Shown here in pieces: positions 49,702 to 57,509 of a stretch of 64,000 bases of DNA; position 1 is the first letter of the stretch, and the number at the start of each line of letters is the position of its first letter. Position numbers and translations under genes: made by a program. The stretch comes from Amycolatopsis eburnea (GTDB lineage Bacteria > Actinomycetota > Actinomycetes > Mycobacteriales > Pseudonocardiaceae): assembly GCF_003937945.1 (NCBI RefSeq), contig NZ_RSEC01000059.1, positions 541,422-605,421 of the forward strand, given 5' to 3'. The notes below the pieces were generated by a model, which searched no databases, had not been told where the DNA came from, and worked only from the letters and a program-made list of their open reading frames with translations.

Positions 49702-50180
49702 AACTCGGCCTGGCGATCCGCGAACTGCACCGCTCGGAGACGGCGCTGGCGAAGGACCTGGTCAAGGTCGCCGACCGGCACGCCGTCGAGCACGAGATCC
49801 ACCACGTCGCCCACGACCTGGCGCGCTGGTCGCAGGAGCACGTCCGCGACCTCGCCGAAGCGGCGCGCGGCTACGACGTCAAGCTGTCTTCGGAAGTCTC
49901 CCCGCCGTCCGGGCCGCTGGAAGCGATCCGCACCACGGTGGCCGAGCTGAGCGGCCGCCGCCCCGAGCCGGGTCTGGTGCTGCTCGCGGACCTGCGGCGG
50001 CTGCACCGCAAGGCGGCCGGGGTGTCGCTGGACTGGGAGCTGCTGGCCCAGGGGGCGCAGGCGGTCAAGGACCCGGACCTGCTCGCGCTCGCCGGGCGTT
50101 GCCACCCGCGGACGCTGCGGCAGCTGAAGTGGACGAACGCGATGCTGAAGATCCTGTCCCCGCAGGTGCTGGCCAGCTGA
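49698..50180 (+). CDS. Helical His/Glu-rich protein linked to the molybdopterin enzyme
   Basis: A 160-residue, probably all-helical protein that I do not assign to a named family. Residues about 10-60 are rich in His and Glu (E-L-H-R-S-E, R-H-A-V-E-H-E-I-H-H-V-A-H-D-L, S-Q-E-H), which could form a metal site in a four-helix bundle. Its GTG overlaps the oxidoreductase stop, so the two are co-translated; a chaperone or electron-transfer partner role is possible. Confidence 0.72.
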   Translation: MKLGLAIRELHRSETALAKDLVKVADRHAVEHEIHHVAHDLARWSQEHVRDLAEAARGYDVKLSSEVSPPSGPLEAIRTTVAELSGRRPEPGLVLLADLRRLHRKAAGVSLDWELLAQGAQAVKDPDLLALAGRCHPRTLRQLKWTNAMLKILSPQVLAS

Positions 50181-50276
50181 TCGGCGGCAGCGGTGGGGTG
50201 GGCTGTCGCGGGCCCGGGCGATGGACCATGATGACGCGGACGTACGCGGTGGGGCAGACCGCAAAGGATGCGTTTG

Positions 50277-50858
50277 GTGCTCGATTCGGTCCCTTACCGT
50301 GGTGGGCGCGCGCCGGTGGAGCCGGCGCTGGACGGCGCCCTCGAACGGGCGCAGCGTGGTGACGAGGACGCCTTCCGCGCGCTGTACCGGGCGGTGCAGC
50401 CCGGGTTGTGCCGCTACCTGCGGGTTCTGGTGGGGCAGGACGCCGAGGACGTCGCCTCGGAGGCGTGGCTGCAGATCACCCGGGACCTGGCCTCGTTCCG
50501 GGGTGACCTGGACGGCTTCCGGGCCTGGACCGCCACGATCGGGCGGCACCGGGCGCTGGACCACCTGCGGCACCACCGCCGCCGCCCGGTGGCCGAGGCG
50601 CCCGCCGACTGGTTCCCCGAGCGGCCCGCACCCGATGACACCGCCGACGCGGCGATCGAGGCGACGGCCACCGGCGCGGCACTGGCGCTGATCGCGACGC
50701 TGCCGCGTGACCAGGCCGAGGCCGTGGTGCTGCGGGTCGTGGTCGGCCTCGACGCCAAGGCCGCCGCGGCCGTGCTCGGCAAGCGCCCCGGCGCCGTGCG
50801 CACCGCCGCCTACCGGGGACTTCGCACGCTCGCCGACCGCCTCGGCAGGCCGGTGTGA
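50277..50858 (+). CDS. Small ECF-type sigma factor
   Basis: About 193 residues with region 2 (E-D-A-F-R-A-L-Y-R, A-E-D-V-A-S-E-A-W-L-Q-I) and region 4 (L-P-R-D-Q-A-E-A-V-V-L-R, K-R-P-G-A-V-R-T-A-A-Y-R-G-L). The GTG at 50277 is chosen because AAAGGA lies eight bases upstream; the ATG at 50268 is right against that ribosome binding site. Followed by an anti-sigma-like membrane protein gene 34 bases later. Confidence 0.85.
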   Translation: MLDSVPYRGGRAPVEPALDGALERAQRGDEDAFRALYRAVQPGLCRYLRVLVGQDAEDVASEAWLQITRDLASFRGDLDGFRAWTATIGRHRALDHLRHHRRRPVAEAPADWFPERPAPDDTADAAIEATATGAALALIATLPRDQAEAVVLRVVVGLDAKAAAAVLGKRPGAVRTAAYRGLRTLADRLGRPV

Positions 50859-50892
50859 CACTTTCGAGCGGCCCGACGCTGAGGGGTATGTG

Positions 50893-51642
50893 ATGAGCAA
50901 GCACCAAGGGCGCCGGCTCGACCGGCACACCGCCGAGCAGTTGCTGCGGCGTGCGCCGGCCGATGCCCCGGACGCGCTGGCCGGCCTGCTCGCCGCCGCG
51001 GCCGCCCCACCGCGCGACGGCGAGCTGGGTGGGGAGCCGGCGGCCGTGACGGCGTTCCTCGAGGCGGCTCAGCACGCCAACGCCCCTCGACCCCGGAGCC
51101 CCTCGATGATCAAGAGCATGCTGACGGCCAAGGTCGCCGCCACCGTGGCGGCGCTTCTCGCCGCCGGCGGCGTCGCCGCGGCCGCCGCGACCGGCGCACT
51201 GCCCCTCCCGGGCGGCGGCTCGCCCGCGTCCCCCGCGGCGTCCACCCACGCCCAGGCCCCCGCCGACCCGTCGGACGTGGCCACGACCCACGCGCCCAGC
51301 GGGAGCCGGCCGGCGGACCAGCCGTCGCCGTCACCGTCCCTGGTGGGGCTGTGCCACGCCTACAGCGCCGGTGACAAGGCCGAGCACGGCAAGGCGCTGG
51401 AGAGCCCCGCGTTCGCCGCGCTGATCGCCGCCGCCGGCGGCAAGAACGGTGTCGACGGCTACTGCGACACCGTGCTCAAGGAAGAAGCCGCGAAGCCGGG
51501 GCACTCGACCGCTTCGCCGGGACAGCCCGCGAACCCGGGCAACTCGGACAACGGCAAGGACCACGCGACGGTGCCCGCCCACCCGACCGGCGCGCCCGAG
51601 ACGCACCCGTCCGGACCGCCGGCCACCCGTCCCTCGCACTGA
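50893..51642 (+). CDS. Single-pass membrane protein, probable anti-sigma partner
   Basis: A 249-residue protein: a cytosolic N-terminal part (1-75; D-R-H-T-A-E-Q-L-L-R-R-A), one membrane helix (about 80-100, V-A-A-T-V-A-A-L-L-A-A-G-G), and an extracellular Pro/Ser/Thr/His-rich tail holding a compact segment with two Cys (L-C-H-A-Y-S-A-G and G-Y-C-D-T-V-L). No HxxxCxxC zinc motif is present, so it is not a classic ZAS anti-sigma factor, but gene order and topology suggest sigma control. GAGGGG precedes the ATG. Confidence 0.78.
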   Translation: MSKHQGRRLDRHTAEQLLRRAPADAPDALAGLLAAAAAPPRDGELGGEPAAVTAFLEAAQHANAPRPRSPSMIKSMLTAKVAATVAALLAAGGVAAAAATGALPLPGGGSPASPAASTHAQAPADPSDVATTHAPSGSRPADQPSPSPSLVGLCHAYSAGDKAEHGKALESPAFAALIAAAGGKNGVDGYCDTVLKEEAAKPGHSTASPGQPANPGNSDNGKDHATVPAHPTGAPETHPSGPPATRPSH

Positions 51643-51660
51643 ACGAGCCGGCCACGAACC

Positions 51661-51747
51661 AGCGGCGATTCCTTCCCCTCCCCCTGAGGGATCGCCGCTT
51701 CCCGGACGGGCGGCGGCCACGACCCCTATCACCGGCCGCCGCCCGTC
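51661..51747. terminator. Two hairpins between convergent genes
   Basis: A 9-base-arm hairpin (51661-51669 with 51691-51699) is followed by a perfect 14-base-arm hairpin (51705-51718 with 51734-51747). They fill most of the 120-base gap between the anti-sigma-like gene and the lipoprotein gene. Confidence 0.7.
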
Positions 51748-51762
51748 CGTCCACGAACCGCG

Positions 51763-52257
51763 TCAGTTCTGGACGGCGACGAGGTAGACGGTGCTGTCGG
51801 GCGTGGTGTTCTCCACCATGACCCGGCGCCGGGCATCGCTGGTCCCGGCGACGTCGCCGGCCTTGTCCGGGTGCCACGTGCCGCTGCCCGGGGCGTCGCC
51901 GTCGGAGACGGTGCGCTTGCCCGGCGTGGGAGCGGTGAACCCGCTGTCGGTGAGGAACCGCCCGACGGCGGTCGCGGGCATCCGGATCTGGGCGAAGGTG
52001 CGCGACTCCAGCCCACCGGAGAGGGTGGTGCGGCCCGCGGAGAGCAGGAGCGACCCGGCCGGCAGCCGGATGCCCGTGTTCGCTTCCAGTTCCGCCGGCG
52101 ACTGCGCTGTCGTGCTGTCGGGCAGGAACCGGGATTCGGCCGGTGCCGCGCAGCCGGCCACGACGAGGAAGCTTCCCGCGACGAGCACGATCCACTTCGG
52201 ACCGCGCCGCGCCGCGCGCGACTCGGGTGACTGCGCGGTGGCGGGGCTCTCGGGCAT
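51763..52257 (-). CDS. Putative lipoprotein of unknown function
   Basis: A 164-residue exported protein: charged N-terminus, hydrophobic helix (W-I-V-L-V-A-G-S-F-L-V-V) and lipobox V-A-G-C (Cys36). The mature part has no motif I recognise; W-H-P-D-K-A-G-D-V-A and a C-terminal V-Y-L-V-A-V-Q suggest a small beta fold. No neighbour clarifies its role. Confidence 0.72.
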   Translation of the reverse strand: MPESPATAQSPESRAARRGPKWIVLVAGSFLVVAGCAAPAESRFLPDSTTAQSPAELEANTGIRLPAGSLLLSAGRTTLSGGLESRTFAQIRMPATAVGRFLTDSGFTAPTPGKRTVSDGDAPGSGTWHPDKAGDVAGTSDARRRVMVENTTPDSTVYLVAVQN

Positions 52258-52393
52258 GCGGGGATCGTGTCACGTCCGCGGCCGGGGTGAGCGCGGTTCG
52301 GCGGAACCGGGACGGGCCAACGGCTTTCGGTGGTCGTTAGCGGACGGTAAATCTTCGTGGAACCGCCCATCCCGCGGCGGGAACCGCGACATC

Positions 52394-52882
52394 ATGCTCG
52401 CCGTGCCCACTCCGCCGCCCGCCGCGTCCGCTCCGCCGCGCGAAACGTTCGTCCTGCGTGTCGTCCGGCGCCGGGACGTCGCCCGGCTGCGGCGATCCGG
52501 CCCGCCCGCCGGGGTTCCGTTGCCGCCGACGCACGCCAGTGGACGGGATCCGCGTTATCCGTCGCCGCACGCGTCGCGGGAGTTGCTCGGGGCGCTGCTG
52601 GAGTTCGCCGCGCACGTCGTCGTGGCCGTGATCGCCGCCGTCGTCGTGCAGCGGACGCCCGCGGCCAACCCGACGACGGTGACGTTGACCCTCATCGGGG
52701 TCTTCCTGGCGGCGTCGTTCGTGGACCGGGTGATCGTGCAACGGCTCTTCGCCGCCTCGCTCGGCAAGGCGCTGCTGGGGCTGCGCGTCATCCGGTACGA
52801 CACCGGGGGCCGGCCGACGTTGTGGCCGCTGGTCAAGCAGTGGCTGTTCGGGTTCGTGGTGGTCTTCAGCCTCTTCGGCTGA
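52394..52882 (+). CDS. RDD-family membrane protein
   Basis: A 162-residue protein with a Pro-rich N-terminus and RDD domain: two hydrophobic helices (about 75-95 and 100-118) and the conserved S-L-G-K-A-L-L-G-L-R-V-I-R. Its opening Arg/Asp helix reads A-S-R-E-L-L-G-A-L-L-E-F rather than R-x-x-A-x-x-x-D. Start chosen at ATG 52394; a GTG three codons on is possible. The next gene follows by 8 bases. Confidence 0.8.
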   Translation: MLAVPTPPPAASAPPRETFVLRVVRRRDVARLRRSGPPAGVPLPPTHASGRDPRYPSPHASRELLGALLEFAAHVVVAVIAAVVVQRTPAANPTTVTLTLIGVFLAASFVDRVIVQRLFAASLGKALLGLRVIRYDTGGRPTLWPLVKQWLFGFVVVFSLFG

Positions 52883-52890
52883 GGCGGGCG

Positions 52891-53625
52891 GTGTCGCGAT
52901 TCGTCAGACCCGTGCTGTGGACGTTCGGGGCGCTCGCCGCCGGGGGACTCGTGTTCGGCGCGCTGCTGGCGCTGAACATTCCGTACCGGACCACCGCCGC
53001 ACCGGAAACCACGGCGGCGCCGCCTTCGCACCCGCCGGTCGCCCCGGCGGAGATGGCCGCGTGGGTCACCGACGTCCGCCCGGGCCCGGACGACCGCACC
53101 GCGGTGTTGCGCGTCGACCTGCCGTCCTGCGCCCTTGCGCCGCACGCCCGGGTCACCGAAACCGCCGAGCGGATCGACGCCGACGTCCTGTTCCAGCCCC
53201 CGGCGGACCCGGCGTGCCCGCGGACAACGGCCGACTTCCCGGTGAAGACGGCAGCGCCGATCGGCACGCGCCCGGTGGTCGTCAACGCGGGGGACAGCTG
53301 GCGGCTGCTGACCGGCGGCTGGAAGAAGTGCGACAAGGTCCTCGGCTGCGAGCCGCCCGCCGACCACTGCGCCCAGGCGTGGATCGCGCAGCTCGAGTTC
53401 TCCGCGGAGGCCGAGCACCCGGGCACCAAGCGGGCGTGCGACCAGAACTGGCTGATCCACGACCTGTCGCGCCGCGGCCAGGCCGCGAACCGGGTCGCCT
53501 ACCGCTGGGCGGGCGGTGGCTGGACGAGTTTCGCCTCGGCCACGGGCGGCGGCTGCGGCGAAATCCTGGCCGTCGAACCCGCGTTCCCCCAGGCGCTCTG
53601 CCGGGACCTCACCCCGCCGTCCTGA
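52891..53625 (+). CDS. Membrane-anchored secreted protein of unknown function
   Basis: A 244-residue protein with an N-terminal helix (about residues 8-28, L-W-T-F-G-A-L-A-A-G-G-L-V-F-G) and an extracellular domain with about nine Cys (for example C-D-K-V-L-G-C, D-H-C, A-C-D-Q-N-W, G-C-G-E, L-C-R), so disulphide-rich. I do not recognise the family. Probably co-transcribed with the RDD gene. Confidence 0.7.
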   Translation: MSRFVRPVLWTFGALAAGGLVFGALLALNIPYRTTAAPETTAAPPSHPPVAPAEMAAWVTDVRPGPDDRTAVLRVDLPSCALAPHARVTETAERIDADVLFQPPADPACPRTTADFPVKTAAPIGTRPVVVNAGDSWRLLTGGWKKCDKVLGCEPPADHCAQAWIAQLEFSAEAEHPGTKRACDQNWLIHDLSRRGQAANRVAYRWAGGGWTSFASATGGGCGEILAVEPAFPQALCRDLTPPS

Positions 53626-53674
53626 GAAACCCGTACTTGACAAGCCCGCGGGCGCCGTTCAATCTCTCTAATTA

Positions 53675-53702
53675 ACCGTACGGTACATACCTAACCGGTT
53701 AG
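53675..53702 (+). promoter_or_regulatory. Two palindromic operator candidates before the shikimate cluster
   Basis: ACCGTACGGT (53675-53684) and CTAACCGGTTAG (53691-53702) are perfect palindromes 16-17 bases apart in an unusually AT-rich 117-base gap. They lie 41-68 bases before the MHS transporter start. The TetR gene at 55828-56490 is the local candidate regulator. Confidence 0.5.
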
Positions 53703-53742
53703 TTACTCGGACTGCAGTGGCGCACCCGCGGAGGAGATTGAC

Positions 53743-55092
53743 GTGACCGATCGGCCGGACGGCGCAGTGGACGCCCCACCCGCGGGCAGGCCCGCCAAGG
53801 CGGCGCTGGCCGCGTGGATCGGCAGCGCGCTCGAGTACTACGACTTCTTCATCTACGGCACGGCCGCCGCGCTGGTCTTCAACAAGATCTTCTTCCCGGC
53901 CTCGTCGCCGGCGACCGGCACGCTGCTCGCGCTGTCGACCTTCGGCGTCGGCTACGTCTCCCGGCCGCTCGGCGCGCTGCTGCTGGGGCACCTGGGGGAC
54001 AAGTTCGGCCGCAAGCGCGTGCTGCTGGTGACGCTCCTGCTGATGGGCCTGTCCACCGTGCTCGTCGGCTGCCTGCCCGCGTACGGCAGCTGGGGCGTCG
54101 CCGCGCCGATCCTGCTGGTCGCCCTGCGGTTGCTGCAGGGTCTGTCCGCCGGTGGTGAGCAGGCCAGCGCGAACTCGATGAGCCTCGAACACGCCCCCGA
54201 GCACCGGCGCGCGTACTACACGAGCTTCACCCTCAGCGGCACGCAGGCCGGGCAGATCCTGGCGACCGCGGTGTTCCTGCCGGTGGCCGCGTTGCCGCAG
54301 GAAGCGCTGCTGTCGTGGGGCTGGCGGGTCCCGTTCTGGCTCAGCGCCGTCGTCGTGCTGGTCGGCTACTACATCCGCCGCTCGCTGGACGAGACGCCGG
54401 TGTTCCGGGAAGAAGTCGCCGTCGGCGAGGTCGTGAAGTTGCCGCTGGCCGTGCTTCTGCGGGACCACTGGGCCGACGTCCTGCGTGTCGTCGTCGCGGC
54501 CCTGATCGCTTCCGTCAGCACGATCTTCACCGTCTACGCGCTCAGCTACGCGGTCAACACGGCGGGGCTGAGCAAGACGCCGATGCTGTGGGTCGGCGTG
54601 CTGGCCAACGTCGCCGCCGTCGTCTCGATCCCGTTGTGGGCCAAGCTTTCCGACCGCGTCGGCCGCAAGCGGATCTTCATCGCCGGGTCGCTGGGCTGCG
54701 CGATCCTGATCTTCCCCTACCTCGGCGCCATCGCGGCGGGCAGCTACCTGTGGATCTTCGTCGTCGGCATCGGGATGTTCGGGATCGTCTACACCGCCAC
54801 GAGCGCCGTGTGGCCGTCGTTCTACGGCGAGATGTTCCCCGCGCGGGTTCGCTTGTCCGGCACCGCGATCGGGACCCAGATCGGGTTCGCGATCAGCGGG
54901 TTCCTGCCCACCATCGCGGTGGGCGTGACCGGGACGGGCCGGGGCGCGTGGCTGGGCGTGGCCGTCTTCACCGCCGGGCTGTGCCTGGTCAACGTCATCG
55001 CCGTGGCCACCGGGAAGGAGACCTTCCGGGTGCCGACGGCGTTGCTCGGCCGCAAGGAGCCGGTGCGCGGCGAGGTCGCCGTTCCGCGATGA
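53743..55092 (+). CDS. MHS-family MFS transporter, shikimate/quinate-like
   Basis: A 449-residue symporter of the metabolite:H+ symporter family: S-A-L-E-Y-Y-D-F-F-I-Y-G-T-A-A-A after the first charged segment, motif A G-H-L-G-D-K-F-G-R-K-R, the R-L-L-Q-G-L-S-A-G-G-E block and E-M-F-P-A-R-V-R. ShiA is in this family, and the downstream genes encode shikimate dehydrogenase and dehydroshikimate dehydratase, so shikimate or quinate uptake is the best call. GAGGAG precedes the GTG. Confidence 0.9.
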   Translation: MTDRPDGAVDAPPAGRPAKAALAAWIGSALEYYDFFIYGTAAALVFNKIFFPASSPATGTLLALSTFGVGYVSRPLGALLLGHLGDKFGRKRVLLVTLLLMGLSTVLVGCLPAYGSWGVAAPILLVALRLLQGLSAGGEQASANSMSLEHAPEHRRAYYTSFTLSGTQAGQILATAVFLPVAALPQEALLSWGWRVPFWLSAVVVLVGYYIRRSLDETPVFREEVAVGEVVKLPLAVLLRDHWADVLRVVVAALIASVSTIFTVYALSYAVNTAGLSKTPMLWVGVLANVAAVVSIPLWAKLSDRVGRKRIFIAGSLGCAILIFPYLGAIAAGSYLWIFVVGIGMFGIVYTATSAVWPSFYGEMFPARVRLSGTAIGTQIGFAISGFLPTIAVGVTGTGRGAWLGVAVFTAGLCLVNVIAVATGKETFRVPTALLGRKEPVRGEVAVPR

Positions 55093-55850
55093 ACGAGTTC
55101 GAGGTCTACGCGCTCTGCTACGGACGGCGGACGGGGTTCCGTGGCGAGCACTTCCTGGGCTACGACGGGAATTCCGCGGAACCCCACCCGACCGCGTACT
55201 ACGTCTGGCTGGCGGTCTCGCCGGCGCACACGGTGCTCGTCGACGCGGGCATCCGGGCCGAGCGGGCGCGCGAAATCCCCGGCCTGGACTACGTCGAGCC
55301 CGTCCGGTTGCTCGCCGAACTCGGGGTCGGCCCCGAGGCGGTGGACCACGTCGTGCTCACGCACCTGCACTACGACCACTGCGGCACGGTGGCCCGCTTC
55401 CCGGCCGCGCGGGTCGTGGTCCAGCGGTCCGAAGTGGACTACTGGACCGGACCGTGGGCCAAGCGGATCGAGCGGGAACGATGGCTGCTCGACGAAGCCG
55501 TGCTCGAAGACCTGCGGGCCGATCCGGTCGACGGGGACGTGGAAGTCGTGCCGGGGCTGAGCGTCCACCTCGTCGGCGGGCACACGGCGGGCATGCAGGT
55601 CGTGCGGGTCGAGACCGGCTCCGGCCCGGTGGTGCTGGCCTCAGACGCCAGTCACTTCCACGAAAACATCGAGACCGACCGCCCGGCACCGCTGCTGCAC
55701 TCGATGCCCGGCGTGTACGGCGCCTTCGACCGGGTTCGCGAGCTCGCCGGCTCCGGTCCGGTCGTGCCGGGGCACGACCCGGAAGTGCTGGCCCGGTATC
55801 CGCCGGTGGCGGACCGGATCGTGCGGATCAGCGGGACGTCAGGTAGCTGA
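55089..55850 (+). CDS. Metallo-beta-lactamase-fold hydrolase (N-acyl-homoserine-lactonase-like)
   Basis: A 253-residue enzyme with the dinuclear metal motif T-H-L-H-Y-D-H (residues about 91-97), a further His in G-G-H-T-A-G, Asp in S-D-A-S-H and His in P-G-H-D. Sequence style is that of AHL lactonases (AttM/AhlD). It overlaps the transporter gene (ATGA), so in this setting it might open a lactone such as a quinate or shikimate lactone rather than quench quorum signals. Its last 23 bases overlap the convergent TetR gene. Confidence 0.87.
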   Translation: MNEFEVYALCYGRRTGFRGEHFLGYDGNSAEPHPTAYYVWLAVSPAHTVLVDAGIRAERAREIPGLDYVEPVRLLAELGVGPEAVDHVVLTHLHYDHCGTVARFPAARVVVQRSEVDYWTGPWAKRIERERWLLDEAVLEDLRADPVDGDVEVVPGLSVHLVGGHTAGMQVVRVETGSGPVVLASDASHFHENIETDRPAPLLHSMPGVYGAFDRVRELAGSGPVVPGHDPEVLARYPPVADRIVRISGTSGS

Positions 55851-56490
55851 CGAGCATGTCGGCGACCATCCGCCGGTGGTGGTCCCGGAAGGCCGGGTCG
55901 AGCATGTCGCGGCCGAAGATGGCGTTGAACGTGTGCCGGTTCGCCGTGCGGAACACGCAGAACGCGCTGATGGCCATGTGCACGTCGAGCGCGTCGACGT
56001 CGTCGCGGAACTGCCCGGTTTCGCGGCCGCGGGCGAGGATGCGGGTGAGCACGTCGAGGGCCGGGTTGGCCAGGTTGGACAGTGCGCTCGACCGGGCGAT
56101 GTGCTCGGCGCGGTGGATGTTCTCGATGCTGACCAGCCGCACGAAGTCCGGGTGGGACTCGTGGTGGTCGAAGGTGAGCCCGGCGAGCTGCCGGATCGCC
56201 TCGGCGGGGTCGAGGTGGTCGACGTCGAGGTTCTGCTCGAGCGAGCGGATGACCGTGTAGGCGCGTTCGAGCACCTCGACGAACAGCTGGTCCTTGTTGG
56301 TGAAGTAGTAGTAGATCATCCGCTTGGTCGTGCGGGTCTTCGCGGCGATCTCGTCCACCCGGGCGCCGTCGAAGCCCTTCTCGGCGAACTCGCGGGCGGC
56401 GGTGTCCAGGATCTCGGTGCGGGTCCGGTCGGCGTCGCGGACGCGTCCGGGTCCGCTGTTCGCCACTTCGCCCGACGTCGGTGCGGCCAC
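55828..56490 (-). CDS. TetR-family regulator of the shikimate/quinate cluster
   Basis: A 220-residue repressor with helix-turn-helix F-D-G-A-R-V-D-E-I-A-A-K-T-R-T-T-K-R-M-I and Y-Y-Y-F-T-N-K-D. Divergent from the shikimate dehydrogenase gene with an operator between, and convergent with the lactonase-like gene. GGAAGGA precedes the GTG. Its C-domain ligand is likely a cluster substrate or 3-dehydroshikimate. Confidence 0.9.
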   Translation of the reverse strand: MAAPTSGEVANSGPGRVRDADRTRTEILDTAAREFAEKGFDGARVDEIAAKTRTTKRMIYYYFTNKDQLFVEVLERAYTVIRSLEQNLDVDHLDPAEAIRQLAGLTFDHHESHPDFVRLVSIENIHRAEHIARSSALSNLANPALDVLTRILARGRETGQFRDDVDALDVHMAISAFCVFRTANRHTFNAIFGRDMLDPAFRDHHRRMVADMLVSYLTSR

Positions 56491-56545
56491 GGAGTTCCTT
56501 CCTCGCTTCAGCTGGTGCTGACCACTCTAGGCCGTGGTACAAATA

Positions 56546-56559
56546 ACGTACTAGTTCGT
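56546..56559. promoter_or_regulatory. TetR operator candidate before the shikimate dehydrogenase gene
   Basis: ACG-t-ACTAGT-t-CGT is a 14-base inverted repeat with one mismatched pair, 17 bases upstream of the GTG at 56577 and in the divergent gap with the TetR gene. Confidence 0.55.
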
Positions 56560-56576
56560 ACATTAGGGGAGGGCTC

Positions 56577-57509
56577 GTGACCTTGTCATCCGCCGCCGAG
56601 GCGATCCGGGCCCATGCCGCGCGGGCCACGCCGGGCACGGTGCTCACCGGCCTGATCGGGGCGGGCATCGGCCCGTCGCTGAGCCCGCCGCTGCACGAGA
56701 CCGAGGCCCGCCGGCTCGGGCTGGAGCTGGGCTACGCCCGCTTCGACCTCGACGACCACGACGTCCCGGCCACCGCCGTCGGCCCGATGCTGGCCGCGGC
56801 CCGGGAAGCGGGGTACCGCGGGCTGAACATCACGCACCCGTGCAAGCAGGTCGTGCTCGAGCACCTCGACGAGCTGTCCCCGGACGCGGCCGCGCTGGCC
56901 GCGGTCAACACCGTCGTGTTCGACGGCGGCCGCGCGATCGGGCACAACACCGACTGGTCCGGCTTCGCGCGCGGGCTCCGGACCGGGCTGCCCGGCGCCG
57001 ACCTGGGCTCCGTGGTGCTGCTCGGCGCGGGCGGGGCCGGCGCCGCCGTGGCGTACGGCCTGCTCACCTCCGGAGCGGGCCGCCTGCGGATCTTCGACCT
57101 CGACGCCGGCCGCGCCGCGGAGCTGGCCGGTGCCCTATCCGAGCGGTTCGGGGCCGGCCGCGCGTCGGCGGGCACCGACCTCGACACGGCGGTCGCTGCC
57201 GCCGACGGGCTCGTGCACGCCACCCCAACCGGCATGGCCGCCCACCCGGGGCTGCCGCTGCCCGCCCGGCTGCTGCGCCCGGACCTGTGGGTCGCCGAGG
57301 TGGTCTACCGCCCGCTCGAAACCGAGCTGGTCCGCACCGCCCGCGCGCTCGGCGCGCGTGTCCTCGACGGCGGCCGGATGGCGGTGTTCCAGGCCGCGCA
57401 GGCGCTCGGCCTGTTCACCGGCACCGAACCCGACGCCGCGCGGATGCTGGACCACTTCGCCCGGCTCACGACGTCCCCGGAAAGGCAGCCCGCCGATGTC
57501 CTCGACTGA
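56577..57509 (+). CDS. Shikimate/quinate dehydrogenase (AroE/YdiB family)
   Basis: A 310-residue NAD(P)-dependent dehydrogenase. The substrate-binding motif S-L-S-P-P-L-H, catalytic Lys in N-I-T-H-P-C-K, N-T-D-W-S-G-F and the nucleotide loop G-A-G-G-A-G-A-A are all present. Coupled by a 14-base overlap to 3-dehydroshikimate dehydratase, so it works in the catabolic direction: shikimate to 3-dehydroshikimate, or quinate to 3-dehydroquinate. It is not clustered with other aromatic amino-acid synthesis genes. Confidence 0.92.
   Translation: MTLSSAAEAIRAHAARATPGTVLTGLIGAGIGPSLSPPLHETEARRLGLELGYARFDLDDHDVPATAVGPMLAAAREAGYRGLNITHPCKQVVLEHLDELSPDAAALAAVNTVVFDGGRAIGHNTDWSGFARGLRTGLPGADLGSVVLLGAGGAGAAVAYGLLTSGAGRLRIFDLDAGRAAELAGALSERFGAGRASAGTDLDTAVAAADGLVHATPTGMAAHPGLPLPARLLRPDLWVAEVVYRPLETELVRTARALGARVLDGGRMAVFQAAQALGLFTGTEPDAARMLDHFARLTTSPERQPADVLD

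Noticed and set aside
55089..55850. Quorum-quenching locus
   Set aside because: The enzyme is AHL-lactonase-like in sequence, but its operon is for shikimate/quinate use and no quorum genes are nearby.
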